The notes beneath the pieces were generated by a model. That model was not told the origin of the DNA. It was given only the letters and a program-made list of their open reading frames with translations, and did not search any database. Below are positions 44,188 to 51,973 of a stretch of DNA of 64,000 bases, piece by piece. The first letter of the stretch is position 1. Each line of letters opens with the position of its first letter. Position numbers and translations under genes: made by a program. Source of the stretch: a bacterium (lineage in GTDB: Bacteria > Planctomycetota > UBA1135 > UBA2386). The stretch lies in the NCBI GenBank assembly GCA_030432695.1, contig JAUILN010000007.1:310001-374000 (forward strand). Direction: 5' to 3'.

Positions 44188-45801
44188 ATGAGCGACGCCA
44201 AGCAGCAGCGCACCCGCAAGCACCCGATCCGCGAGAACCTCGACTCCATCGCCATCGCGGTGCTGATGGCGGTGTTCATGAAGTACTTCGCGATCGAGGC
44301 ATACCAGATCCCGACCTCGTCGATGCAGCCGACGATGATGGGCTCGAAGGAAGCGGGGGTCTTCGACCGCATCATCGTCGACAAGTCGAGCTTCCTGTGG
44401 CGCGATCCACAGCGCTGGGAGATCGCGGTGTTCCGCTATCCGATCCGGCTGGTGCAGAACTACGTGAAGCGGATCGTCGGCATCGGCGGCGACCGGCTGC
44501 ACATCGCGGGCGGCAACGTGTATCAGGTCGCCCAGGGCAAGATGCCGGGGGACCCGGGCGCCCTGCAGGCCCTGCACCGTCCGGCTTCAGTCGCCGAGAG
44601 CCACTGGCGCGAGATCTTCCCGGCGCGAATCGAGACCTGGGATCTCGGTGACCCGCTGGGCGACGTTCTCATTACCGACGGCGGCAAGTGGGACCAGATC
44701 GACGACCGGCTCGACGCGTTCCGGGTGGCGCTGACCGGCAGCCGGAGGAGCGCCAGCCTCGTCTATGCGAAAGACGGAGTCGGCGGTCTGGTGAACCACG
44801 TCAGCGACGGCTACCCCACTTGGGTCGCGAAGGCGATGCGGCAGGACGGCTCGGATGGACTGGGCCGGGAGCAGCAGGTCGTCCAGGACGCGCGGATCTC
44901 GTTCGCGTTCACGCCGAAGCGCACGCCCGACGGCGTGGCGATCCGCCTGCAGGTCCGAGATCCCGGCGGCGAGGCGACGCGCTTCGGCTTCGAGATCGAG
45001 GCGGGTCAGGGCCGGCTGAATGCGCGACGCGGCTCCGACCGCGCGGAGACCGACCCGATCACGGTCGACCTGCAGGGTGGCACGACGACCCACCTCTCGT
45101 TCACCCACCGCGACGACGAGCTCATTGCAGAGGTGGACGGCGCCGAGGTCGCCCGGCTCGACGTATCGGAGTTCCAAGTGCTCGAACGCATGGGAATCAC
45201 CCAGTTCGGGGCCGAGCGCGACACCACGCGCAGCGCGGCCAGTGTCGAGGTCTCGGTCAGCGGCGGCGATTCGATCGACCTGACCGACTTCCGCATCGAG
45301 CGCGACCTGCACTATCTGCGCGACCGCTCCCCCGAAGTCATCGAGGTGCCGGAGGGCCACTACTACATGATGGGCGACAACACCCAGCAGTCGGTGGACT
45401 CGCGCGGCTGGACCGCGATCAGCATCGGCGTCGACGACGACTACAACATCGTGGATCCGAAGACGCATCCCGACGCGCGGGTGTTGCGCGGCAACATGCG
45501 GCCGGGCCCGCTCGACGCCGATCCGATCAACGACGAGAACCCGGTGCCGGTGCTGTCCAAGCAGCAGATGATGTTCACCGACGAGATCGGGCAGATGCTC
45601 GCGCTGCACGGCACGCCTGCGACCCGCTCCTCGGGTGGCTACCGCTGGGACGACCGCGACTTCGCATTCGAGGACGGCGATACCACCTGGAGTCCAGAGC
45701 GCACCGCGATGCCGTTCGTGCCGCGGGAGCACATGCTCGGCCGTCCGCTGCTGACGTTCTGGCCGGTGTGGCCGTGGTTCCGCGTCGGAGTCATCCGGTG
45801 A
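44188..45801 (+). CDS. lepB: Signal peptidase I with a large inserted beta-sandwich domain
   Basis: 537 residues; AGGA lies 7 bases before the ATG. Membrane peptidase that removes signal peptides on the outer face of the cytoplasmic membrane. Hydrophobic anchor at about 19-36; catalytic S45 in IPTSSMQPTM; catalytic Lys K94 in YVKRIVGIGGD; GHYYMMGDNTQQSVDSRGW (390-408) is box E. Typical enzymes are about 180-330 residues. The excess is mostly between the Lys box and box E (about 105-385) and includes a concanavalin-like segment, ISFAFTPKRTPDGVAIRLQV followed by LIAEVDGAEVARLDV. The last 100 residues contain LLTFWPVWPW. The GTGA overlap couples it to lptB. Confidence 0.93.
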   Translation: MSDAKQQRTRKHPIRENLDSIAIAVLMAVFMKYFAIEAYQIPTSSMQPTMMGSKEAGVFDRIIVDKSSFLWRDPQRWEIAVFRYPIRLVQNYVKRIVGIGGDRLHIAGGNVYQVAQGKMPGDPGALQALHRPASVAESHWREIFPARIETWDLGDPLGDVLITDGGKWDQIDDRLDAFRVALTGSRRSASLVYAKDGVGGLVNHVSDGYPTWVAKAMRQDGSDGLGREQQVVQDARISFAFTPKRTPDGVAIRLQVRDPGGEATRFGFEIEAGQGRLNARRGSDRAETDPITVDLQGGTTTHLSFTHRDDELIAEVDGAEVARLDVSEFQVLERMGITQFGAERDTTRSAASVEVSVSGGDSIDLTDFRIERDLHYLRDRSPEVIEVPEGHYYMMGDNTQQSVDSRGWTAISIGVDDDYNIVDPKTHPDARVLRGNMRPGPLDADPINDENPVPVLSKQQMMFTDEIGQMLALHGTPATRSSGGYRWDDRDFAFEDGDTTWSPERTAMPFVPREHMLGRPLLTFWPVWPWFRVGVIR

Positions 45802-46619
45802 GTCGCGGCGCGGCCCGCACCCGCAGCGAACCCGCGGAGACCGCCGCGCCGACGGGCGAGTCGCTGCTGTTCACCGAGGGTCTGATGAAGACCTACCGCC
45901 GGCGCCGGGTCGTCGACGGGGTGAGCATCCGGGTCGAGGCCGGCGAGATCGTCGGACTGCTCGGTCCCAACGGTGCCGGCAAGACTACCTCGTTCCGGAT
46001 GGTGGTCGGGATGGTCCCGCCGGACCACGGTCGGGTGGTGTTCAACGGCCAGGACGTCACCAAGATGCCGATGTACCGCCGCGCCCGGCGGGGCCTCGGC
46101 TACCTGTCGCAGGAGCAGTCGGTGTTCCGGCGCATGACCGTGCTCGACAACGTGCTGGCGGTGCTCGAGGCGCGACGCGTGCCGCGACGCGAGCGCAAAG
46201 GCCGCGCCCTCGACGTGCTCGAGGAGCTGCAGCTCACGCGTCTGGTCGACGCGTACGGCGACACGTTGAGCGGCGGAGAACGACGGCGGCTGGAGATCGC
46301 CCGCGCCTTGGCCACCGAGCCCAAGCTGCTGCTGCTCGACGAACCGTTCGCCGGCGTCGACCCGATCACCGTCGAGGAGATCCAGAAGATCCTCGACGAG
46401 CTGGCGCACCGCGGCATCGCGATCCTGATCACCGACCACGCGGTGGCCGAGACGCTGCGGATCTCCGATCGCGCCTACATCCTCGATCAAGGCAAGGTCA
46501 TCGCCGAAGGCGACCCCAGCCAGATCATCGCCAACGAGACCGTGCGCCGGGTCTACCTGGGCAGCTCGTTCGGCGAAGGGGTGACCGGCGAAGAGGGCGC
46601 GGAACTTTCCCTGGAGTGA
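45798..46619 (+). CDS. lptB: Lipopolysaccharide export ABC transporter ATPase LptB
   Basis: 273 residues starting at GTG 45798, which overlaps the lepB stop by 4 bases. Walker A GPNGAGKTT (56-64), YLSQEQSVFRRMTVLDNVL (the LptB-specific Q-loop region), signature LSGGERRRLEIARAL, Walker B LLLLDEPFAGVDPI, H-loop ILITDHAV. It powers LPS transport from the inner membrane through the Lpt bridge, so the organism is expected to be a diderm with LPS-like glycolipid. A 25-residue N-terminal extension precedes the usual start. lptA, lptC, lptF and lptG are not in the window. An intrinsic terminator follows. Confidence 0.95.
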   Translation: MSRGAARTRSEPAETAAPTGESLLFTEGLMKTYRRRRVVDGVSIRVEAGEIVGLLGPNGAGKTTSFRMVVGMVPPDHGRVVFNGQDVTKMPMYRRARRGLGYLSQEQSVFRRMTVLDNVLAVLEARRVPRRERKGRALDVLEELQLTRLVDAYGDTLSGGERRRLEIARALATEPKLLLLDEPFAGVDPITVEEIQKILDELAHRGIAILITDHAVAETLRISDRAYILDQGKVIAEGDPSQIIANETVRRVYLGSSFGEGVTGEEGAELSLE

Positions 46620-46627
46620 CGGGCCGG

Positions 46628-46655
46628 CTCGCGGGGATCGATCCTGCGAGTTTTT
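46628..46655 (+). terminator. Rho-independent terminator of lepB-lptB
   Basis: A 9-bp stem (CTCGCGGGG with TCCTGCGAG, including two G-T pairs) with loop ATCGA lies 8 bases after the lptB stop and is followed by TTTTT (46651-46655). Confidence 0.8.
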
Positions 46656-46697
46656 GTGCGTGCGCGAAGAAAAGGTCGCCGCGCGCTACGCCCTACG

Positions 46698-46802
46698 CGT
46701 CACGGCAGGAGATGACGCGCGGATGACGCAAAGGTGATGGGAAGGTGACGTGGTGATGACGCCTCCGTGATCACCACCCACTTCGGGCGGTGATCTGTGA
46801 CG
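46698..46802 (+). promoter_or_regulatory. Cluster of TGACG motifs and an 11-bp inverted repeat before the RND operon
   Basis: TGACG occurs at 46713, 46724, 46746, 46757 and 46798, with an inverted copy CGTCA at 46698. GATCACCACCC (46769-46779) and GGGCGGTGATC (46785-46795) form an inverted repeat with one mismatch and a 5-base loop. About 215 bases upstream of the adaptor ATG. This looks like a regulator-binding region; the rest of 46620-47016 shows nothing recognisable. Confidence 0.4.
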
Positions 46803-47016
46803 TGCCGGTCACAGTGTGTCGGATATGCGGCACGAGGAGCGCTGCGTCGTGGTGTGACGCATGGGTTGCACGACGAGGCCCGTGCGACGACACAGGACGC
46901 GCGCACGCGTGAAGGTTCGCTCTGCGAATCCACGGCGGCGGGAGTTCACCGCGAACGATCTCGTCTGTGCGCGCCGCATCGAGTCGCTCGGCAGCACCCA
47001 TCAGGCGTCCACGTCC

Positions 47017-48153
47017 ATGAACCGCTCACCGATCCCGGCCTTGGCGCTGGGCTACATCTGCCTCTCCCTGACGGCCTGCAAGCCGGCGCACCACGAGGCC
47101 CATGGCGAAGAGCACGAGGAGGCACACCTCGTCGTCGCGACCAGCCCCCTGGAGCGCGAGGTGGTCATCACCCAGAAGTACGTGTGCCAGATCCACTCGC
47201 GCCGGCACATCGAGCTGCGGGCGCTCGAACGCGGCTACCTCGAGGAGGTCCTGGTCCAGGAAGGACAGACGGTGGAGCAGGGCCAGCTGATGTTCCGCCT
47301 GCTCCCGGTGGTCTACAAGGCCAAGCTGCACGCCGACCAGGCCGAGCTGCAGAGCGCCGAGATCAAGCTGCGGAACGCCGAGGCGCTGTTCGAGAAGGAG
47401 GTCGTGTCCGACCAGGAGGTCGCGCTGGTGCGCGCCGAGGTGGAGCGCGCCAAGGCCAAGGTCGAACTCGCCACGGCCGAGCTGTCGTTCACCGAGATCA
47501 AGGCTCCGTTCGACGGCATCATGGATCGCCAGTACGAGCAGCAGGGCAGCCTCACCGAGGAGGGCGACATGCTCACGACGGTGTCCGACAACGCCGTCAT
47601 GTGGGTCTACTTCAACGTCCCCGAGGCCGACTACCTGGACTTCAAGACCACGCCGAACGCGACCGATCCCGGCTCCCCACAGCACCTGCGAGTGCCGGAC
47701 TCGAAGATCGAACTTCAGCTCGCCAACGGCAAGGTCTTCGACCAGGCCGCCGCCGAGACGATCACCGTCGAGTCGACCTTCGACAACGAGACCGGCAACA
47801 TCCTGTTCCGCGCCGACTTCCCCAATCCGGCGGGCCTCCTTCGCCACGGTCAGACCGGCACGCTGCTGCTGCACAGGAAGCTGGCGAACGCGATCGTGAT
47901 CCCGCAGCGCTCGACCTTCGAGATCCTCGACAAGCTCTACGTGTACGTCGTGGGTGAGGACGGGGTCGCCCACCAGCAATCGGTCACGGTGGCTTACGAG
48001 ATGGACGACGTGTTCGTGATCGAGAGCGGCCTCGAGGGCGACGAGACGATCGTGCTCGATGGCGTGCGCCAGGTCCACGACGGCGAGCCGCTGGAGTTCG
48101 AGTTCCGCGATCCGACGGAAGTCCTGAAGAACCTCAAGCACCGTGCGGAATGA
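47017..48153 (+). CDS. RND efflux pump periplasmic adaptor lipoprotein
   Basis: 378 residues from ATG 47017. IPALALGYICLSLTACKPA is a lipobox. A His/Glu-rich linker (HHEAHGEEHEEAHL) follows, then the membrane-fusion hairpin: barrel-sandwich EVLVQEGQTVEQGQLMFRL, coiled coil AELQSAEIKLRNAEALFEKE with VVSDQEVALVRAEVERAKAK, and the second half KAPFDGIMDRQYEQQGSLT. The C-terminal beta-barrel ends ALKNLKHRAE-like. It links the inner-membrane pump at 48229 to an outer-membrane channel. No TolC-like gene lies nearby. AcrA/MexE family; substrate unknown. Confidence 0.92.
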   Translation: MNRSPIPALALGYICLSLTACKPAHHEAHGEEHEEAHLVVATSPLEREVVITQKYVCQIHSRRHIELRALERGYLEEVLVQEGQTVEQGQLMFRLLPVVYKAKLHADQAELQSAEIKLRNAEALFEKEVVSDQEVALVRAEVERAKAKVELATAELSFTEIKAPFDGIMDRQYEQQGSLTEEGDMLTTVSDNAVMWVYFNVPEADYLDFKTTPNATDPGSPQHLRVPDSKIELQLANGKVFDQAAAETITVESTFDNETGNILFRADFPNPAGLLRHGQTGTLLLHRKLANAIVIPQRSTFEILDKLYVYVVGEDGVAHQQSVTVAYEMDDVFVIESGLEGDETIVLDGVRQVHDGEPLEFEFRDPTEVLKNLKHRAE

Positions 48154-48228
48154 GCCGGAGCTGTCGCACGGCCTCTCCTGACTGACCACACGCCGCGTCC
48201 ATCGACTTCGGCTCGTCCACTCCCACCC

Positions 48229-51200
48229 ATGTTCAGCAAGATCCTGACGCGGCCGGCCCTCGCGCTCGTCACCGCCATCCTCATCCTGTTCCTCGGTGGA
48301 CTGGGGATCGTGACCCTGCCGATCGCGCAGTTCCCCGACGTCGCGCCACCGACCGTCTACGTGTCGATCGCATACCCCGGCGCGAGCGCCAACGTGCTGA
48401 TCGACTCGGTGATCATCCCACTGGAGCAGTCGATCAACGGCGTGCAGAACATGCGCTACATGGTCTCCGACGCCACGAGCGCAGGAGAGGCCACGATCCG
48501 GGTGTTCTTCGAACCGGGGACCGATCCGAACATCAACGTCGTGAACGTGCAGAACCGGGTCAACATCATGTTGAGCCGGCTGCCGCCGCTGGTGGTGCGC
48601 GAGGGCATCCTCGTCAGCCAGGTCGTGCCTAGCATGTTGATGTATCTCAACCTGTACAGCACCGATCCGAACACCGACCAGAAGGACCTCTTCAACTACT
48701 CGAACGTCTATGTGATGCCGGTGCTCAAGCGCATCCAGGGCATGGGCATCCCGCGCAATCTGGGCAACCGCAGCTTCGCGATGCGCGTGTGGCTGAACCC
48801 CGAACGGATGCGCGCCTACAACATCTCCGTCGAGGACGTGATGGAGGCGCTGGCGGAGCAGAGCATCATCGGCTCGCCCGGTCGGCTCGGTCAGGCGACC
48901 GGCATGGTCTCGCAGTCCAAGGAGTACGTGCTCACGTACATCGGCAGGTACAACAAGCCGGAGCAGTACGGCAACATCATCCTGAAGGCGAAGCCGAACG
49001 GCGAGATCCTGCGACTCCGGGACGTCTGCGTGCCGCCGAAGAGCCACTTCGCGGCCGACGAGGGCAATGGGCCGCGCGAGCGTCCCTCAGATGGATCGGC
49101 GGCCGACGAATCAGGGGCCGCCGAGCACGTCGCGGAGCACCAGCACTCCGTCGCCCACCGACACGACGGCATCGAGCTCGGCTCGGAGTTCTTCGACATC
49201 TACTCGGACGTCGACGGGCACCCCGCCGCATCGGTGGTCCTCAAGCAGGCGCCGGGCTCCAATGCCGCGGAGGTCATCGCCGAGGTCAAGCGGACCCTCG
49301 AGGAGCTGCGGCCGTCGTTCCCGCCAGGGATGGACTACGAGATCGCGTACGACGTCTCCAAGTTCGTCGATGCATCGATCGAGAAGGTGCTCCATACCCT
49401 GCTCGAGGCCTTCATCCTGGTCTCGCTGGTGGTGTTCATGTTCCTCGGCGATCTGCGTTCGACGCTGATCCCGACGCTGGCGGTCCCGGTCTCGCTGATC
49501 GGCACCTTCTTCTTCCTCAGCCTGCTCGGGTTCTCGATCAACCTGATCACCCTGTTCGCGATGGTGTTGGCCATCGGCGTGGTGGTCGACGACGCAATCG
49601 TGGTGGTCGAGGCGGTGCACGCGAAGATGGCCGAGAAGCACCTGTCGCCATACCGGGCGACGATGGAGGTGCTACACGAGATCAGCGGCGCGATCATCGC
49701 GATCACGCTGGTGATGACCGCGGTGTTCGTGCCGGTGACGTTCGTGCCGGGGCCGGTCGGCGTGTTCTACCGCCAGTTCGGCGTGACCATGGCCACGTCG
49801 ATCATCCTGTCCGGCATCGTCGCGTTGACCCTCACGCCGGTGCTCTGCGCGATGATCCTGAAGCCGCACGAACACGGCGAGCACACCGCGGAGGATGGCG
49901 AAGCGGTCACGCGGTCCAAGCCCGGTCGACTGCGCCGGATCGCGACGCTCCTGTTCCTGGGCCTGCCGACGCTGGCCGGCCTCACCTACCTCGCCTATGA
50001 GCTCTGGGGTCCGGTCGGCCTGCTGCTGGTGGTCGCGCCATTCGTGCAGCCGGCCTTCAGCCGCGCGGTCGACGCCATCACCGAGATCTACGCCAACGTG
50101 GTGCGGCCGATCGTGATGCGCCGCCTGCTGACCTTCGCCGTCATCGGTGCCTTCATGTTCGGCATCGTCACGGTGAACACCCAGATGGCGAGCGGCTTCA
50201 TCCCGGGTGAGGACCAGGGAATCATCTACGCGGTGTTGCAGACCCCTCCGGGCTCGACGCTGGAATACACCAACGCGAAGTCCCAGGAACTGCAGACGAT
50301 CGCCAAGACGATTCCCGGCGTCACGTCGGTGACGTCGGTCGCCGGCTACGAGGTGCTGACCGAGGGCCGTGGATCCAATGCCGGCACCGCGATCATCAAT
50401 CTCAGGCCGTGGAAGGAACGCGACGAGACCGCGGTCGAGATCATCGAGATCCTCAAGGAGAAGACCCAGCGGATCAGCGACGTGAAGCTCGAGTTCTTCG
50501 AGCCGCCCGCGATCCCGGGCTTCGGCGCGGCCGGCGGTTTCTCGGTGCGCGTGCTCGACAAGACGCAGTCCAGCGTCGCCGACTATCAGCGGCTCGGCGA
50601 GGTGAACGACAGGTTCATGGAGGAGCTGCGCAAGCGGCCGGAGGTCGCCAACCTCTTCACCTTCTATGCCTCGGACTACCCGCAGTACGAGCTGGTCATC
50701 GACAACGACCAGGCGATGCAGAAGGGGGTGTCGATCCAGGACGCGCTCGACAACCTCAACATCCTGATCGGCAGCACCTACGAGCAGGGCTTCATCCTCT
50801 TCAACCAGTTCTACAAGGTGTATGTGCAATCCTGGCCGGAGTTCAGACGCATGCCGCAGGACCTCGACGCGCTGTTCGTGAAGAACGAGGGCGGGGAGAT
50901 GGTGCCCTACAGCGCGTTCATGCACATCAAGAAGCAGCAGGGCCTCAACGAGATCACGCGCTACAACCTCTATCCCTCGGCGGCCATCCAGGGCGTTCCC
51001 GCGGCCGGGTTCTCCAGCGGTGAAGCCATCAAGGCGATCGAGGAGGTCGCCGCCCAGACGCTGCCCCAGGGCTACGACCTCGGTTGGGAAGGCCTGTCCT
51101 GGGACGAGTCGAGACAGGGCAACTCCTCGCTCTACATCTTCCTGATCGTGGTCGCGTTCGTGTATCTGGTGCTGGTCGGCCAGTACGAGAGCTTCCTGAT

Positions 51201-51735
51201 CCCGCTCGCGGTGATCCTGTCCCTGCCCATCGGCGTGTTCGGATCGTTCCTGTTCCTGCAGGCGGTGGGATTGGCCAACGACGTCTGGGCGCAGCTCGGA
51301 CTCATCATGCTGGTCGGCCTGCTGGGCAAGAACGCGATCCTGATCGTCGAGTTCGCGGTGCAACGCCGGCGCGAAGGTCTGTCCCTCCGGGACGCGGCGG
51401 TCGAGGGCGGCAAGACCCGCTTCCGGCCGATCCAGATGACCTCGTTCGCGTTCGTCGCCGGCCTGATCCCGTTGGTCGTGGCCACCGGCGCCGGCGCGGT
51501 CGGCAACCGGACCATCGGCACCGCCGGCGTCGGCGGCATGCTGTTCGGCACGGTGATCGGCGTGCTGGTGATCCCGGGGCTCTACTTCATCTTCGGCAAG
51601 ATGTCCGACGGCAAGAAGCTGCTCCGCGACGAGACCGACGAGCCGCTCAGCGAGCGCTTCGAGCACTACGAGCGGCCGGCGCACCTCGGCACGATGGGCC
51701 AGATCCCGCCGCCGGATGCGGAGCCCGAGAGCTGA
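48229..51735 (+). CDS. RND efflux transporter (HAE1/AcrB type) with a His-rich insertion
   Basis: 1168 residues, longer than the usual 1030-1050. Typical first helix and FPDVAPPTVYVSIAYPGAS; TM4 phrase VLAIGVVVDDAIVVVEAVHA carries the proton-relay Asp pair; TM10 region LLGKNAILIVEFA. Proton-driven drug or metabolite efflux. A 48-residue insertion (about 267-314, DNA 49027-49170) separates RLRDV from IELGSEFFDIYSDVDG, which are normally adjacent. It is hydrophilic and contains five His in 300-312. An additional hydrophobic segment around 590-625 accounts for the remaining extra length. 75 bases downstream of the adaptor gene. Confidence 0.93.
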   Translation: MFSKILTRPALALVTAILILFLGGLGIVTLPIAQFPDVAPPTVYVSIAYPGASANVLIDSVIIPLEQSINGVQNMRYMVSDATSAGEATIRVFFEPGTDPNINVVNVQNRVNIMLSRLPPLVVREGILVSQVVPSMLMYLNLYSTDPNTDQKDLFNYSNVYVMPVLKRIQGMGIPRNLGNRSFAMRVWLNPERMRAYNISVEDVMEALAEQSIIGSPGRLGQATGMVSQSKEYVLTYIGRYNKPEQYGNIILKAKPNGEILRLRDVCVPPKSHFAADEGNGPRERPSDGSAADESGAAEHVAEHQHSVAHRHDGIELGSEFFDIYSDVDGHPAASVVLKQAPGSNAAEVIAEVKRTLEELRPSFPPGMDYEIAYDVSKFVDASIEKVLHTLLEAFILVSLVVFMFLGDLRSTLIPTLAVPVSLIGTFFFLSLLGFSINLITLFAMVLAIGVVVDDAIVVVEAVHAKMAEKHLSPYRATMEVLHEISGAIIAITLVMTAVFVPVTFVPGPVGVFYRQFGVTMATSIILSGIVALTLTPVLCAMILKPHEHGEHTAEDGEAVTRSKPGRLRRIATLLFLGLPTLAGLTYLAYELWGPVGLLLVVAPFVQPAFSRAVDAITEIYANVVRPIVMRRLLTFAVIGAFMFGIVTVNTQMASGFIPGEDQGIIYAVLQTPPGSTLEYTNAKSQELQTIAKTIPGVTSVTSVAGYEVLTEGRGSNAGTAIINLRPWKERDETAVEIIEILKEKTQRISDVKLEFFEPPAIPGFGAAGGFSVRVLDKTQSSVADYQRLGEVNDRFMEELRKRPEVANLFTFYASDYPQYELVIDNDQAMQKGVSIQDALDNLNILIGSTYEQGFILFNQFYKVYVQSWPEFRRMPQDLDALFVKNEGGEMVPYSAFMHIKKQQGLNEITRYNLYPSAAIQGVPAAGFSSGEAIKAIEEVAAQTLPQGYDLGWEGLSWDESRQGNSSLYIFLIVVAFVYLVLVGQYESFLIPLAVILSLPIGVFGSFLFLQAVGLANDVWAQLGLIMLVGLLGKNAILIVEFAVQRRREGLSLRDAAVEGGKTRFRPIQMTSFAFVAGLIPLVVATGAGAVGNRTIGTAGVGGMLFGTVIGVLVIPGLYFIFGKMSDGKKLLRDETDEPLSERFEHYERPAHLGTMGQIPPPDAEPES

Positions 51736-51973
51736 TCGGAGCGGGCCCCGGGCGGGCCACGCGGAGTAGGGGCCTCGCCCGATCGACGAGAACCCGACAT
51801 CGTTCCGTCGACGCACTACTTGGCATGGCGAGTGCCCCGCGCCCGCATTGCGCTTCGGGCGCGTGACATCGCCTCCCGAAGTGCACCTGAGGTGGCGGTT
51901 CACCAGAGACGCGCGCCGCCGGCTCGTCCATTGCGGTGGATCCCGAGCCCCCCGACCGGGAACCAACCTCGCC
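51736..51973. other. Intergenic region of 238 bases
   Basis: GC-rich, with a GGGCCCCGGGCGGGCC run shortly after the pump gene that can fold. No gene or clear promoter found. Confidence 0.4.

Noticed and set aside
46628..46655. Reading the lptB 3' hairpin as an attenuator of the RND operon
   Set aside because: It is 8 bases after the lptB stop with a T5 tract and about 360 bases from the next ATG, so a simple terminator is the better explanation.
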